The notes below the pieces were generated by a model. The model was not told the origin of the DNA. It searched no databases and saw only the letters and a list, made by a program, of their open reading frames with translations. From NCBI GenBank assembly GCA_035638255.1, contig DASRAJ010000172.1:20367-84366 (forward strand): a stretch of DNA of 64,000 nt. Direction: 5' to 3'. Source of the stretch: DASRAJ01 sp035638255 (lineage in GTDB: Bacteria; Bacteroidota; Bacteroidia; Chitinophagales; UBA10324). Below are positions 16,901 through 23,932 of the stretch, piece by piece. Positions within the stretch are counted from its first letter, which is position 1; each line of letters opens with the position of its first letter. A program made the translations under genes and the position numbers.

Positions 16901-17451
16901 TAACTACGCTCACGCAGGTGAGCAAGCCCACAGCAACTATTACTGCGCAGGGAAGTCTCAACCTGTGCGGTACTAATTCCGTGGTGTTGCAGGCAAATTC
17001 AGGGTCGGGATATACTTACCAATGGCTGAAGAATGCGGTTAATATTTCAGGAGCAACCAATCAGACTTATACGGCTACTGTCAAGGGAACTTATAAATGC
17101 ATAGTAACTAACAGCGCCGGGTGCAGTGCTACTTCCAACGCATTGAAGGTGACCAAGTCATGCAAAGCAGAGATAGATAAGTTCGTTTCTACATCCATGA
17201 CGATTTACCCAAATCCAACAAATGGAAACTTTATGATCGAACTATCTCTGAGCGACATCTCCTCCTCATCGGCTGATGTTCAGATTCTGAATGTGTTTGG
17301 CCAGGTGATCTACATGAATCGAACAGCAATTGCTGACGGCAAATTGAAACAGGAGATTGAGCTTAATCCGGATATTCCTTCAGGCAATTATTTTGTAAGG
17401 GTGATTCTCGACGACCAGGTTTACACAGGACAGGTTGTATTTCAGAAGTAA
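13996..17451 (+). CDS. Large T9SS-secreted adhesin-like protein (lectin-like, two PA14-like modules, MopE-like motif)
   Basis: 1,151 residues from the ATG at 13996, chosen for its signal peptide (NIFTTIFIAMLSFLFYRSTAQ). Residues ~25-235 resemble a legume-type lectin fold (YDFDVSFNTYQCGGADGMVF, LGVELDIYNSG, YFGFTAGTGG). Two ~145-residue modules at ~312-455 and ~599-745 are copies of each other, with the core (KRQGF-CGIY-, HDD-AQL, W-H-GCCD-HTNVWTG), and fit a PA14-like carbohydrate-binding domain. Ig/PKD-like repeats lie between. A MopE-like metal-binding stretch (DNTDCNDGNNAIHPGA, then DDDCNGVVDD) is at ~855-890. The last ~85 residues (MTIYPNPTNGNF...) are a T9SS sorting domain. A run of seven Tyr occurs at ~620. 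Probable surface attachment or glycan binding, under control of the adjacent two-component system. Confidence 0.85.
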   Translation: MKNIFTTIFIAMLSFLFYRSTAQCTFSIPDYSNFNVVSNAYGANGCYTLTNYYAQRGAAWYRDSANLAYDFDVSFNTYQCGGADGMVFVLQSCSNGASAIGINGSDLGYYEVTSSFTHSLGVELDIYNSGSGAPYYDPDGSHIAIVKDGLPSPLAGPVSISPYLANCNTKVLRITWNATTHLFSVYLDGDLKTSYTDDLTTDVFAGNPHVYFGFTAGTGGISANQSFCVNYLHYHPSHPHLTTLSINNNGSNNCIGGTLTATAGATSYLWSTGETTNPITATSIASYTVTATDYSGCAATASTAVTPPPGDTSVFGNHVWNVYAFNAGGTIDSGKSWKNNYSGYYVDTNLNFNTQSRWNSISSPSAASGYNGCVVNNDNHSWSAKRQGFPCGIYQVSIPNHDDEAQLFINGTKVWEHIGCCDSHTNVWTGFLDDNSTVVFRSTEGVGGSFGAINLILQNSIAVNGPTTICPGYSLQLTANSADSYLWSTGETTQSISVNATGNYSVDAMVNGCTRTASKTITVAALDTPVIHSYNGFQYCPANGYVDLSTDYNSRYASLSWSNGATYYYTSVNSAGNVSLTVSDALGCSATSHAVITGPPGDESAFGDHVWKVNGYYDGYTYYYYYYYSSGTPWVESNYSGYYIDTTLNFNTQNKWGTNSSPSSAAGYQGCYLPGDYFSFSAKRQGFDCGIYHIDIPGHDDNAQLWIDGVMVWEHTGCCDAHTNVWTGVLNADSRVEFRVQEITGLTYGSLQFITIQSFTPTTPTISGGTEICGSNPLTLDAGTGFTAYAWSTGSTTQTISTSTAGDYSVKVTDGNGCVSSAQTTLTGLVQYTYYADADADTYGNPANSTSICSSAPSGYVSDNTDCNDGNNAIHPGASDVCNSIDDDCNGVVDDHALNASITPSGAYNYCAGTTVTFVANGSAGTNYSWIKGSKVISGATQSTYSTNKAGSYKVKETNSFGCNSFSALTTLTQVSKPTATITAQGSLNLCGTNSVVLQANSGSGYTYQWLKNAVNISGATNQTYTATVKGTYKCIVTNSAGCSATSNALKVTKSCKAEIDKFVSTSMTIYPNPTNGNFMIELSLSDISSSSADVQILNVFGQVIYMNRTAIADGKLKQEIELNPDIPSGNYFVRVILDDQVYTGQVVFQK

Positions 17452-17468
17452 GGAGCGTTGAGTTTGTG

Positions 17469-17509
17469 AATCGTGCCATCGCTTTAATGTGATGGCACGA
17501 TTTGTTTTT
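17469..17509 (+). terminator. Strong hairpin terminator of the adhesin gene
   Basis: AATCGTGCCATC (17469-17480) pairs perfectly with GATGGCACGATT (17491-17502), followed by TGTTTTT. Identical over 48 bp to the terminator of the SnoaL-like gene at 8218-8265. Confidence 0.85.
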
Positions 17510-17543
17510 AGAGACAATGGTCATGATCAGATACTATATTATT

Positions 17544-20500
17544 TTATAACCCAAACTCCAACCTCACCAAAGTGCCTTCCCCCGCCTTCGAGGTAAAGTT
17601 TAATTCTCCTTTCAATTCTTTCGAGCGCTTTTGCATGCTCAGCAATCCATTGCCGCGCGGTTCCAGCGTTGTGTCGAAGCCTTTGCCATCGTCACGAATG
17701 GTCATGATGATGGTGTGATTTCCGTTCATGGAAAGATCAATCCAGACATTCCTGCAATCAGCATACTTCGCCGCATTGTTTATAGCTTCTTTAAAAATGA
17801 GATATAGATTTTTTCGCTGTGACATATCCAGCCGGAATTTTTCCATTTCACGGCTGATGTGAAGATGAACATTGCAGTTCTTCGCTTCGAGCAATTCATT
17901 CGCGAAAGCATTCATGCGGTCGGTGATGTTATCGAAATAATCATTGCGGGTGTTGATCATCCACACAATGTCGTTCATGGCATCCATCATTCCTGTTGTG
18001 CTTTCCGTAATATTCTCGAGCATGCTCGCGGCATGGGGACCGTTATTAATTACTTCCTTCTTAGCCACCTGGCTATAGATAGAAATGCTGCTGAGCGTAG
18101 AACCGATTTCATCGTGCAGGTCGCCTGCTATGCGGTTGCGAATTGTTTGCAGCTTGAGCGCTTGCCGCAACTGGTAGCGATATAAAAGATAGATGGCAGA
18201 AGCAATTGCAAGTACTGCTGCAATACGAAACCACCATGTTGACCACCAGGGAGGGGACACGTATATTTTATACGCGATTCCTTTTTCATTCCATACACCG
18301 TTGCTGTTAGCTGCCTTCACCCTGAAAGTATAATCACCCGGGGGCACATGACTATAGGTCACATAAGGACGGTTACCGCTGTATATCCAATCGTTATCCA
18401 GTCCCTCGAGCTTATAGGCAAACTGGTTTCCGGCGCTTCTATAATAGGAAGTTGTGGCAAATTGAAACGTAAGATTATCCTGCTTATAACTAAGCCGCGT
18501 AACACCGGAATCGAGGGGTGCTTCCACTCCTGATACTTTAAACGAAGATAAAATTACAGTAGGGACTGACGAGGAAACTGCAATGGCTTTCGGATTAAAC
18601 ACGCTTAATCCTGCAGTACCCCCGAACACCAGTTCACCGCCCGGCATAGCGCAGAAAGCATTCGTATTAAATTCATAACCCTGCAAACCATCGAAGGGTG
18701 TAAAGTTGTTCACCACCTTAGTAGTAGGATTGAACTTACTCACACCAATATCGGATGCCAGCCATACATTGTTCTCTTTATCTATAAGTATGCTGTATAT
18801 AACATCATCCGCAAAACCATCCTTTGTTCCGTAGGCGGTAAATTGACGAGTGGCCACATCTAATTTATTTAAGCCGCCGGCATAAGTCGCAATCCAGATA
18901 GTACCACTGCTATCTTCAGCAAGGCAACGCACTTCATTAATGCTTAAACTATTTTTTCCTTCCTCGTGAATATAGGAAGTAATTTTTCCGCCCGGTGAAA
19001 AGACTTTAATCCCTCCCAGCCCTCCTACCCACACATTTTTATTCCGGTCTTCCATCAATGCATATACAGTTTGCAAACTACCGCCATCTCCTGTACTCAC
19101 TGCCTGCATGTGCGGAGAGGGATTTGATAATAACTCATCCGCCTTAATCCTGAACAGCCCCTCGTTACCTCCTATCCAGAGTATATTTTCCGAATCAATT
19201 AGCATAGTTCGATAGCATTGTCCGCTCTTTGGTCCGCCGGGTAGCTCATTATATGAACGGCAGGTTTTCAGGTGATTGTTATAAACAAAAATCCACTTAT
19301 CCCAGGTCGCTATAAAAATATTCCCTTGATTATCTTCCGCTGCACAACCCCAATTATGGTTTTCGGAAAATTCTTTTACTGCTGTCTTGTCAGGATATCG
19401 CACCACATCAACTGACCCTGTTTTAATATTCACAATGGAAATATTAAGCAGGGTTCCCCAAAGCAAATGATCGCTGTCAAGCGGAAAAAGCATTCGTGTA
19501 TTGAGAGCTTCAGAGTTGCGAAGCGAACGGGAGTACTCGCCAGGTAGTTGCGCAAGGGTTAGAAACAGGTTTCTCTTCTTTTCAATTTTTGTAAGTCCGC
19601 GAGGAGATTCATTTAGCCACAACACACCGGAGCTACTATAGATTACGGGGCCTGCATGATTCGACCAGATGGAATTCGGGTTTCCGGGGATGCTTAAATA
19701 TTGAGTTACCGTTTTTGTTACAGGGTTAACACGAATCAGACCGTCGTCTTCGTAAGTCAGCCACAATTCACCATCTCCATCCATCACGAGACTTCCGGGC
19801 CAACCATTCGGATCAAAATGAACGGGGATTTTCACAGCAAGGGTATCCCTTGTGCCGGCAGTTAGATTCAGATGTATCAGGTGTTCATCATTCTTCCATA
19901 TCCAAAGGTTATCAGGATCGGTTAAGGTCATAGATGGATAGGGAATAGCGGCAGAAGTTGTAAGTAGTGGCGGCGTTTCAATAATCTTCGGTTCAAGAGG
20001 AGATTCTTTTCTGAACCAAAATATCCTTTTACCATCTTTTGAAAAGATCGCCGTGCTAATCAGTTCACGACCTTCAGGGTTGCTCTTTTCAGTGAAATAT
20101 TGCACCGGGTAAGGGCTTAGGTCTTTCGCTCCTACAAGATATTCGGTTTCGAATTTTTCCGTTTCAATATCAAACACGAGCAAGCTATCACCCCATGCGT
20201 TATATATAATTTTATTTCCGGGGATCAGGTACTTACTTCCTTCAGATACCGGCGCATTCCATTGCTTTATATTTCCGCTGAAGTAGCTGAGTTTAAAAAG
20301 TTCTCTTTGAGTAATAATCCAGATGCAATGATTTCTGCTGTCATCAATCGCTCCGAGAATTTGCTTTTCATTCCCTCTAATCAATTTACTGAAATCATAC
20401 CGGTCGAATCCATTAATAAGCGGGTGATAAACATAAAGGTCAGAACTAAATTGCATATAGAAGCGCTCAAACCCACCAATTGATAACGAGGAGTTGGTTT

Positions 20501-20744
20501 CAATGGATTTACCCCACACTTTAGCATCCCTGTAAGAATACGTTTTGAAAACATATCCATCATATCTTACAACACTCTGTTCAGTAGAGAACCACAAGAG
20601 TCCCGTTTCATCTGTCAACATTCTTGCATTGGTAAATGAAGCGGGCAAACCATCGAGATGCGAATAGCGCGTAAAGACGAGATCATCCTGCGCGGAGGCA
20701 GTTAGCGCTGCTAAAAGGAGAAGGAGGGGCAGCGGGTTTTTCAT
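17544..20744 (-). CDS. Propeller-type sensor histidine kinase 2
   Basis: 1,066 residues. Signal peptide NPLPLLLLLAALTASAQ, then propeller repeats (DGLPASFTNARMLTDETGLLW onward; WIGGNEGLFRI; VWVGGLGGIKVFSPGG; WIATYAGGLNKLD). The Y_Y_Y domain contains FAYKLEGLDNDWIYSG, followed by a membrane helix (WWFRIAAVLAIASAIYLLY), a HisKA_3 domain with GDLHDEIGSTLSSISIYS, and a HATPase (IFKEAINNAAKYA, DDGKGFD, NGLLSM). There is no receiver domain. It is closer to kinases 3 and 4 than to kinase 1, sharing long identical stretches, so these three are recent duplicates. The sensor parts differ more than the kinase parts, which suggests different ligands with a common output. Confidence 0.92.
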   Translation of the reverse strand: MKNPLPLLLLLAALTASAQDDLVFTRYSHLDGLPASFTNARMLTDETGLLWFSTEQSVVRYDGYVFKTYSYRDAKVWGKSIETNSSLSIGGFERFYMQFSSDLYVYHPLINGFDRYDFSKLIRGNEKQILGAIDDSRNHCIWIITQRELFKLSYFSGNIKQWNAPVSEGSKYLIPGNKIIYNAWGDSLLVFDIETEKFETEYLVGAKDLSPYPVQYFTEKSNPEGRELISTAIFSKDGKRIFWFRKESPLEPKIIETPPLLTTSAAIPYPSMTLTDPDNLWIWKNDEHLIHLNLTAGTRDTLAVKIPVHFDPNGWPGSLVMDGDGELWLTYEDDGLIRVNPVTKTVTQYLSIPGNPNSIWSNHAGPVIYSSSGVLWLNESPRGLTKIEKKRNLFLTLAQLPGEYSRSLRNSEALNTRMLFPLDSDHLLWGTLLNISIVNIKTGSVDVVRYPDKTAVKEFSENHNWGCAAEDNQGNIFIATWDKWIFVYNNHLKTCRSYNELPGGPKSGQCYRTMLIDSENILWIGGNEGLFRIKADELLSNPSPHMQAVSTGDGGSLQTVYALMEDRNKNVWVGGLGGIKVFSPGGKITSYIHEEGKNSLSINEVRCLAEDSSGTIWIATYAGGLNKLDVATRQFTAYGTKDGFADDVIYSILIDKENNVWLASDIGVSKFNPTTKVVNNFTPFDGLQGYEFNTNAFCAMPGGELVFGGTAGLSVFNPKAIAVSSSVPTVILSSFKVSGVEAPLDSGVTRLSYKQDNLTFQFATTSYYRSAGNQFAYKLEGLDNDWIYSGNRPYVTYSHVPPGDYTFRVKAANSNGVWNEKGIAYKIYVSPPWWSTWWFRIAAVLAIASAIYLLYRYQLRQALKLQTIRNRIAGDLHDEIGSTLSSISIYSQVAKKEVINNGPHAASMLENITESTTGMMDAMNDIVWMINTRNDYFDNITDRMNAFANELLEAKNCNVHLHISREMEKFRLDMSQRKNLYLIFKEAINNAAKYADCRNVWIDLSMNGNHTIIMTIRDDGKGFDTTLEPRGNGLLSMQKRSKELKGELNFTSKAGEGTLVRLEFGL

Positions 20745-20770
20745 GGGTGAAAGTTGGGAAATTGGGTGTT

Positions 20771-20778
20771 CAAAGATA
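20771..20778 (-). promoter_or_regulatory. -7 box of kinase 2
   Basis: TATCTTTG on the minus strand, a perfect TAnnTTTG, 27-34 nt upstream of the ATG at 20744. The same TATCTTTG precedes kinase 4 at 30412-30419. No CCTAAnnTTAGG palindrome is present here. Confidence 0.55.
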
Positions 20779-20835
20779 CACTTTCGGGGAAGAGTTTATT
20801 TGGAATTTTACCTTATAACTAACTATTTATTTTTG

Positions 20836-20843
20836 TAACTTTG
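20836..20843 (+). promoter_or_regulatory. -7 box of the gene at 20869
   Basis: TAACTTTG, a perfect TAnnTTTG, 26 nt before the GTG start at 20869. It faces the divergent kinase 2 promoter. Confidence 0.45.
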
Positions 20844-20868
20844 TTTCAAAGGAATCCCTTCAGGAAAA

Positions 20869-21414
20869 GTGAAAAGACGAAAAGAAACTGAGCTTGACTT
20901 TGAGATTGATAAGTTGACCAAGTCCGTTGAGAATTCGCTGACTGGTGAAGTCTTTGATACCGAGATAACACGAATATTTTCAAAGGATATGAGGCAAATT
21001 AAAAAGGCAGCCTGGGGTTTCGACTGGCACAAAGAATTTAAAGACACGGCAAACGAAATTTTCAAACTGACAACCATTAATAATCCGACAATTATTCAGG
21101 GACTAATCTGTCTCACCGATAAGCAGGATCACATTTTTATGCCTCTTATTGAGAGTGCGAAATTCAATAGAGGCAGACATAAACTTTATAAAGGAGTAGC
21201 AGGTAACTTAGTAGCTTACGGTTGTAAGGTTTCGTTTGAAAAAGGCTATGACGGAGTAGTTTCATTCATAGCTAAATCACAGCTTATAGAACATTATCAC
21301 CTGACGTTAGGAGCAAAAATATTTGGAGGTGGTAACCGAATGTTCATTGACACAAAGGAAGCACTTACATTAGTTATACAATACTTCAAAAATTTCAATC
21401 ATGGCAAACTTTAA
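20869..21414 (+). CDS. Hypothetical protein, possible acetyltransferase-like toxin of a small operon
   Basis: 181 residues from a GTG start preceded by AGGAAAA. The front is charged and helical (TELDFEIDKLTKSVEN). The middle and end contain IQGLICLTDKQDHIFMPLIE, then KGVAGNLVAYGCKVSFEKGYDG and SFIAKSQLIEHYHLTLGAK. The AYGC(K)-x-S-FE-G-DG pattern is reminiscent of GNAT-like proteins of small toxin-type operons, but I cannot confirm an acetyl-CoA loop. It overlaps the next small ORF by 14 bp and is followed by a second similar small ORF. The toxin-like role is inferred from this arrangement only. Confidence 0.6.
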   Translation: MKRRKETELDFEIDKLTKSVENSLTGEVFDTEITRIFSKDMRQIKKAAWGFDWHKEFKDTANEIFKLTTINNPTIIQGLICLTDKQDHIFMPLIESAKFNRGRHKLYKGVAGNLVAYGCKVSFEKGYDGVVSFIAKSQLIEHYHLTLGAKIFGGGNRMFIDTKEALTLVIQYFKNFNHGKL

Positions 21415-21565
21415 AAAAATGGACGACCACGATTTTGTTTTCGTGAACAAGCCCCTGACGGCAAAAGAGGAAAAGGAATTTAGCGACTTTCTTAAAGCCC
21501 GTAAGTTGAGGAAAACCAAACGACACTTGCCGACTATATCCCGAAGAAAACGAGCGTTGGCCTAA
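21401..21565 (+). CDS. Small basic protein, antitoxin-like, overlapping the previous gene
   Basis: 54 residues: MANFKKMDDHDFVFVNKPLT, then an EEKEFSDFLKARK helix and a very basic end (SRRKRALA). The ATG lies 14 bp inside the preceding gene in another frame, which suggests translational coupling. The protein at 21637 has the same plan (W/L-T-x-EE, S-DF-K, basic C-terminus ending KKRALV), so the two are probably related. Basic tails of this kind occur in small antitoxins. It is too short to be in the list of longer frames. Confidence 0.5.
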   Translation: MANFKKMDDHDFVFVNKPLTAKEEKEFSDFLKARKLRKTKRHLPTISRRKRALA

Positions 21566-21636
21566 TTCGAATCCGGCGATAGCGGTGAACTTCGCAGTAA
21601 CCATCCACCAATCACTACCATCAGATTCATAAAAAG

Positions 21637-21816
21637 ATGGGACTAATAAAAGAGCCAAAAAATGTTGACTTCAGCGTTCAATCAAAGCGCTGGACTGAGG
21701 AAGAACTTAGTGACTTCAGAAAGTCAATGGCTGAATTGAAAGCAAAAAATGCAGGCAGAAAACTTTCACGAAAAGTAGGGAGGAGAACAGCCGGGAAAAA
21801 AAGAGCATTGGTATAA
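21637..21816 (+). CDS. Second small basic protein, similar to the one at 21401
   Basis: 59 residues: MGLIKEPKNVDFSVQSKRWT, then EEELSDFRKSMAELKAKN and a basic tail ending AGKKRALV. The beginning (I-KEP-NVDF-V) followed by an EEL-DF-K helix is typical of short prokaryotic antitoxin-like proteins; the tail pairs it with the ORF at 21401. It is 71 bp downstream of that ORF. No toxin follows directly, as the next gene is a DUF2442 protein. Confidence 0.5.
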   Translation: MGLIKEPKNVDFSVQSKRWTEEELSDFRKSMAELKAKNAGRKLSRKVGRRTAGKKRALV

Positions 21817-21877
21817 TTCGTATTCCATCCTTAGTAAATGGTAATGCTGTTTTTAAAATTGAGCCGCTCAAATAATT

Positions 21878-22123
21878 ATGAATCCAGGAGTAAAAAAATG
21901 TATTCGTAATGATGATTTTACGGTGAAGCTTTCCTTCGGCAACGGTGAAGTACGCACCTTCGATGTGAAACCTTATCTCAACATTGGTGTGTTTAAAGAG
22001 CTGAAAGATTTATCTCAATTTAAAACTGCCCGCGCTTTTATGGGCAGTGTGCTTTGGCAGGGAGGTCAGGATTTATACCCTGATACTTTTTATGAAGATT
22101 CTTCTCAGTGGAATGAACCGTAG
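21878..22123 (+). CDS. DUF2442 protein
   Basis: 81 residues with the full DUF2442 pattern: a strand pair (FTVKLSFGNGEVRTFDVKPY), then GVFKELKDLSQFKTARAFMG and VLWQGGQDLYPDTFYEDS. DUF2442 proteins often pair with DUF4160 proteins in small accessory operons thought to be toxin-antitoxin-like, but biochemistry is lacking. No DUF4160 partner is visible; a stem-loop repeat (copy C) starts 20 bp after the stop. Confidence 0.8.
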   Translation: MNPGVKKCIRNDDFTVKLSFGNGEVRTFDVKPYLNIGVFKELKDLSQFKTARAFMGSVLWQGGQDLYPDTFYEDSSQWNEP

Positions 22124-22143
22124 GTGAAATGGAATTTATAGAC

Positions 22144-22189
22144 GGCACCAGTCTATCTGCGCCACTGAACCTGTGCTAAGACTGGCGCC
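22144..22189. repeat. Dispersed stem-loop repeat, copy C
   Basis: GGCACCAGTCT (22144-22154) pairs with AGACTGGCGCC (22179-22189) with one mismatch; the loop is 24 nt and ends GTGCTA, followed by AGTTGGGGGA. It lies just after the DUF2442 gene as copy B lies after the membrane-protein gene. The rest of 22190-22396 shows no gene I can support. Confidence 0.6.
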
Positions 22190-22396
22190 AGTTGGGGGAT
22201 CTTATTAAGCTCGGAGGTATCATGAAAGAATTAAAGGAAGGGTACACCAAAAAAAAGTTGTCAGTTATGACAGTCTTCCCTTATTTGTTATAAATCAATC
22301 CCCACTTTAGATGGCAAGAACTCCATGGTTAAGAATGGTCATATCTTCTCCGATGAAGAGCTTGAGAATGAACCTCAGTTTCTGCCTACCTTAATA

Positions 22397-23722
22397 TTAT
22401 TTGGCAATCTTTCTAAGAGCGGCAATGATAGGATTAAACATATGGTAATAAACAGAATGTTTATCGTTATCAACGCTAAAATCGATTACTGAGGGTTTGA
22501 AGAAAGCAATCTTTTCGAGAACATTATTACGAAAAGGGATAAGAACAATTTTACCCTTTTGCGCAGAAATATAGGAAACCTGAATCATATCCTCAGCATT
22601 TTTTTTATTTTCTAGCGAAGGTATAATAGGTTTGTTAACTAGCACTTCGTAGACCCGAATTATTCCTACCGAAATTACAAAATCGATATTCTTTTTTATA
22701 ACTTCTTCGGCTACAGTATCAATAAATACACGTCTTTGTTGTTGATCAAAAAGAGGCGATGGATCAGATAATATATATACTCTCTTCTTATTCTGGAAAA
22801 ACAAATTATACGTTGGAGCTAAGGATTTATTCTCGATAAAAAGGTTAATAGCATTTTCTGCTGCTAATTTCATTAAGTCAAAAGGGTGGGTATCAGGAAT
22901 AAGACCAGATAGTAAGCTATCTATATCTTTTGATTTAAAGTTGTACGGTTGATTATCCTCCAACATTTTTAAATCAGGTATTTTGCTTCCCATGCCAAAC
23001 TCTTCGGTGTCTGGAGGTCCAATGACACCATATGTTATAAACTGTCCCCAGATGGTAATTTTATATACAACCATATCATACTTTTCATCGGTCGTGGCAG
23101 CGGCACGTTCCACTATAAAACCAGGTCCAAAATCTGTCTTGATTCCAGATTCTGCAAATGCATTGTAGATGATTTCTATGCCTTTTTTTTGCTCATCAAG
23201 CATATATACTTCCACCGTGTACGGGTGCTCAATATATCTTTCACCTCTATAGATATATTCCAATCCACGGAGGATTTTTTGAACACATATACCAACTAAT
23301 TCATTAGGGATAAGTGTTACCATTTGCTTTTCTGTAGGAATGTCAGAGTGAGGCTCAAGTCCTGGAAGAAAAGGTGGTGTTGAGTCAGGAGAATATGATT
23401 TCCATTCAGAAAATATCTTTTTACGGACATTTATTCTTTTAGATAATTCTTCAGGTGGTATCTCATCTCCTACGCCAATACCTAAGTTTCTCAGATATTT
23501 TCTTTGGATTCCAGAGGCTTCTGCTTTTGTCAGATCTAAACATGCAGCAAGTTTAGTAAAGAGTTCTTTTTCAAGAGCGCCAAGTTTATTATTACATTCA
23601 CCACAAGAAGGTACGGTTGGTCTTTGAACACTATTTGGAGTGTTGTCAGGATACCATGCTTTTGGGAAAACATGATCTCGGGTTTTATTTTTCAACTCCT
23701 TTAGACAGTGGACGCATTTCAT
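22397..23722 (-). CDS. HNH-endonuclease-type protein
   Basis: 441 residues from the ATG at 23722, chosen because it begins directly with the zinc knuckle: MKCVHCLKELKNKTRDHVFP, then a PSCGECNNKLG segment. The CxxC, DHVFPKAW and CxxCN residues form an HNH/McrA-type nuclease site of the kind seen at the N-terminus of restriction and defence proteins. The ~370-residue rest has no recognisable motif; it is mixed alpha/beta with no membrane segment and may sense or bind a target. It is AT-rich and isolated on the minus strand between kinase 3 and a small-gene cluster. A defence or mobile-island role is possible but not shown. Confidence 0.7.
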   Translation of the reverse strand: MKCVHCLKELKNKTRDHVFPKAWYPDNTPNSVQRPTVPSCGECNNKLGALEKELFTKLAACLDLTKAEASGIQRKYLRNLGIGVGDEIPPEELSKRINVRKKIFSEWKSYSPDSTPPFLPGLEPHSDIPTEKQMVTLIPNELVGICVQKILRGLEYIYRGERYIEHPYTVEVYMLDEQKKGIEIIYNAFAESGIKTDFGPGFIVERAAATTDEKYDMVVYKITIWGQFITYGVIGPPDTEEFGMGSKIPDLKMLEDNQPYNFKSKDIDSLLSGLIPDTHPFDLMKLAAENAINLFIENKSLAPTYNLFFQNKKRVYILSDPSPLFDQQQRRVFIDTVAEEVIKKNIDFVISVGIIRVYEVLVNKPIIPSLENKKNAEDMIQVSYISAQKGKIVLIPFRNNVLEKIAFFKPSVIDFSVDNDKHSVYYHMFNPIIAALRKIAK

Positions 23723-23865
23723 CTTTAAGTCTTTTAAAAGCGTGATAATGAATTTAGCTTTTAGACCCCAAAAATACGATTGCAAAACTGATTTCCACTG
23801 AATTTATAACAATTTCCTATATACTGTGTACCATTTTTTCTTATACATCATTGTACCCAAGCCGT

Positions 23866-23912
23866 GTCTCATTTTTCATGGACACGGCGATGATAAATAA
23901 GCAATTCCCCCG
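23866..23912. repeat. Dispersed ~45-bp repeat with hairpin, copy 2
   Basis: CGTGTC-N12-GACACG hairpin followed by GCGATGATAAATAAGCAA, nearly identical to 8275-8316. It lies about 20 bp beyond the stop of kinase 3, so it may act as transcript end. Confidence 0.55.
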
Positions 23913-23932
23913 TTACAAAAGCAGAATCCAGA

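Noticed and set aside
2464..22189. Stem-loop copies next to small genes as integron attC sites
   Set aside because: The right flank has GTTGGGG, but there is no matching RYYYAAC at the other end, no GTTRRRY core, and no integrase; the elements are simple short hairpins.
22200..22396. Small plus-strand ORF starting near 22221
   Set aside because: Only 23 codons before a stop, and no similarity to anything recognisable.
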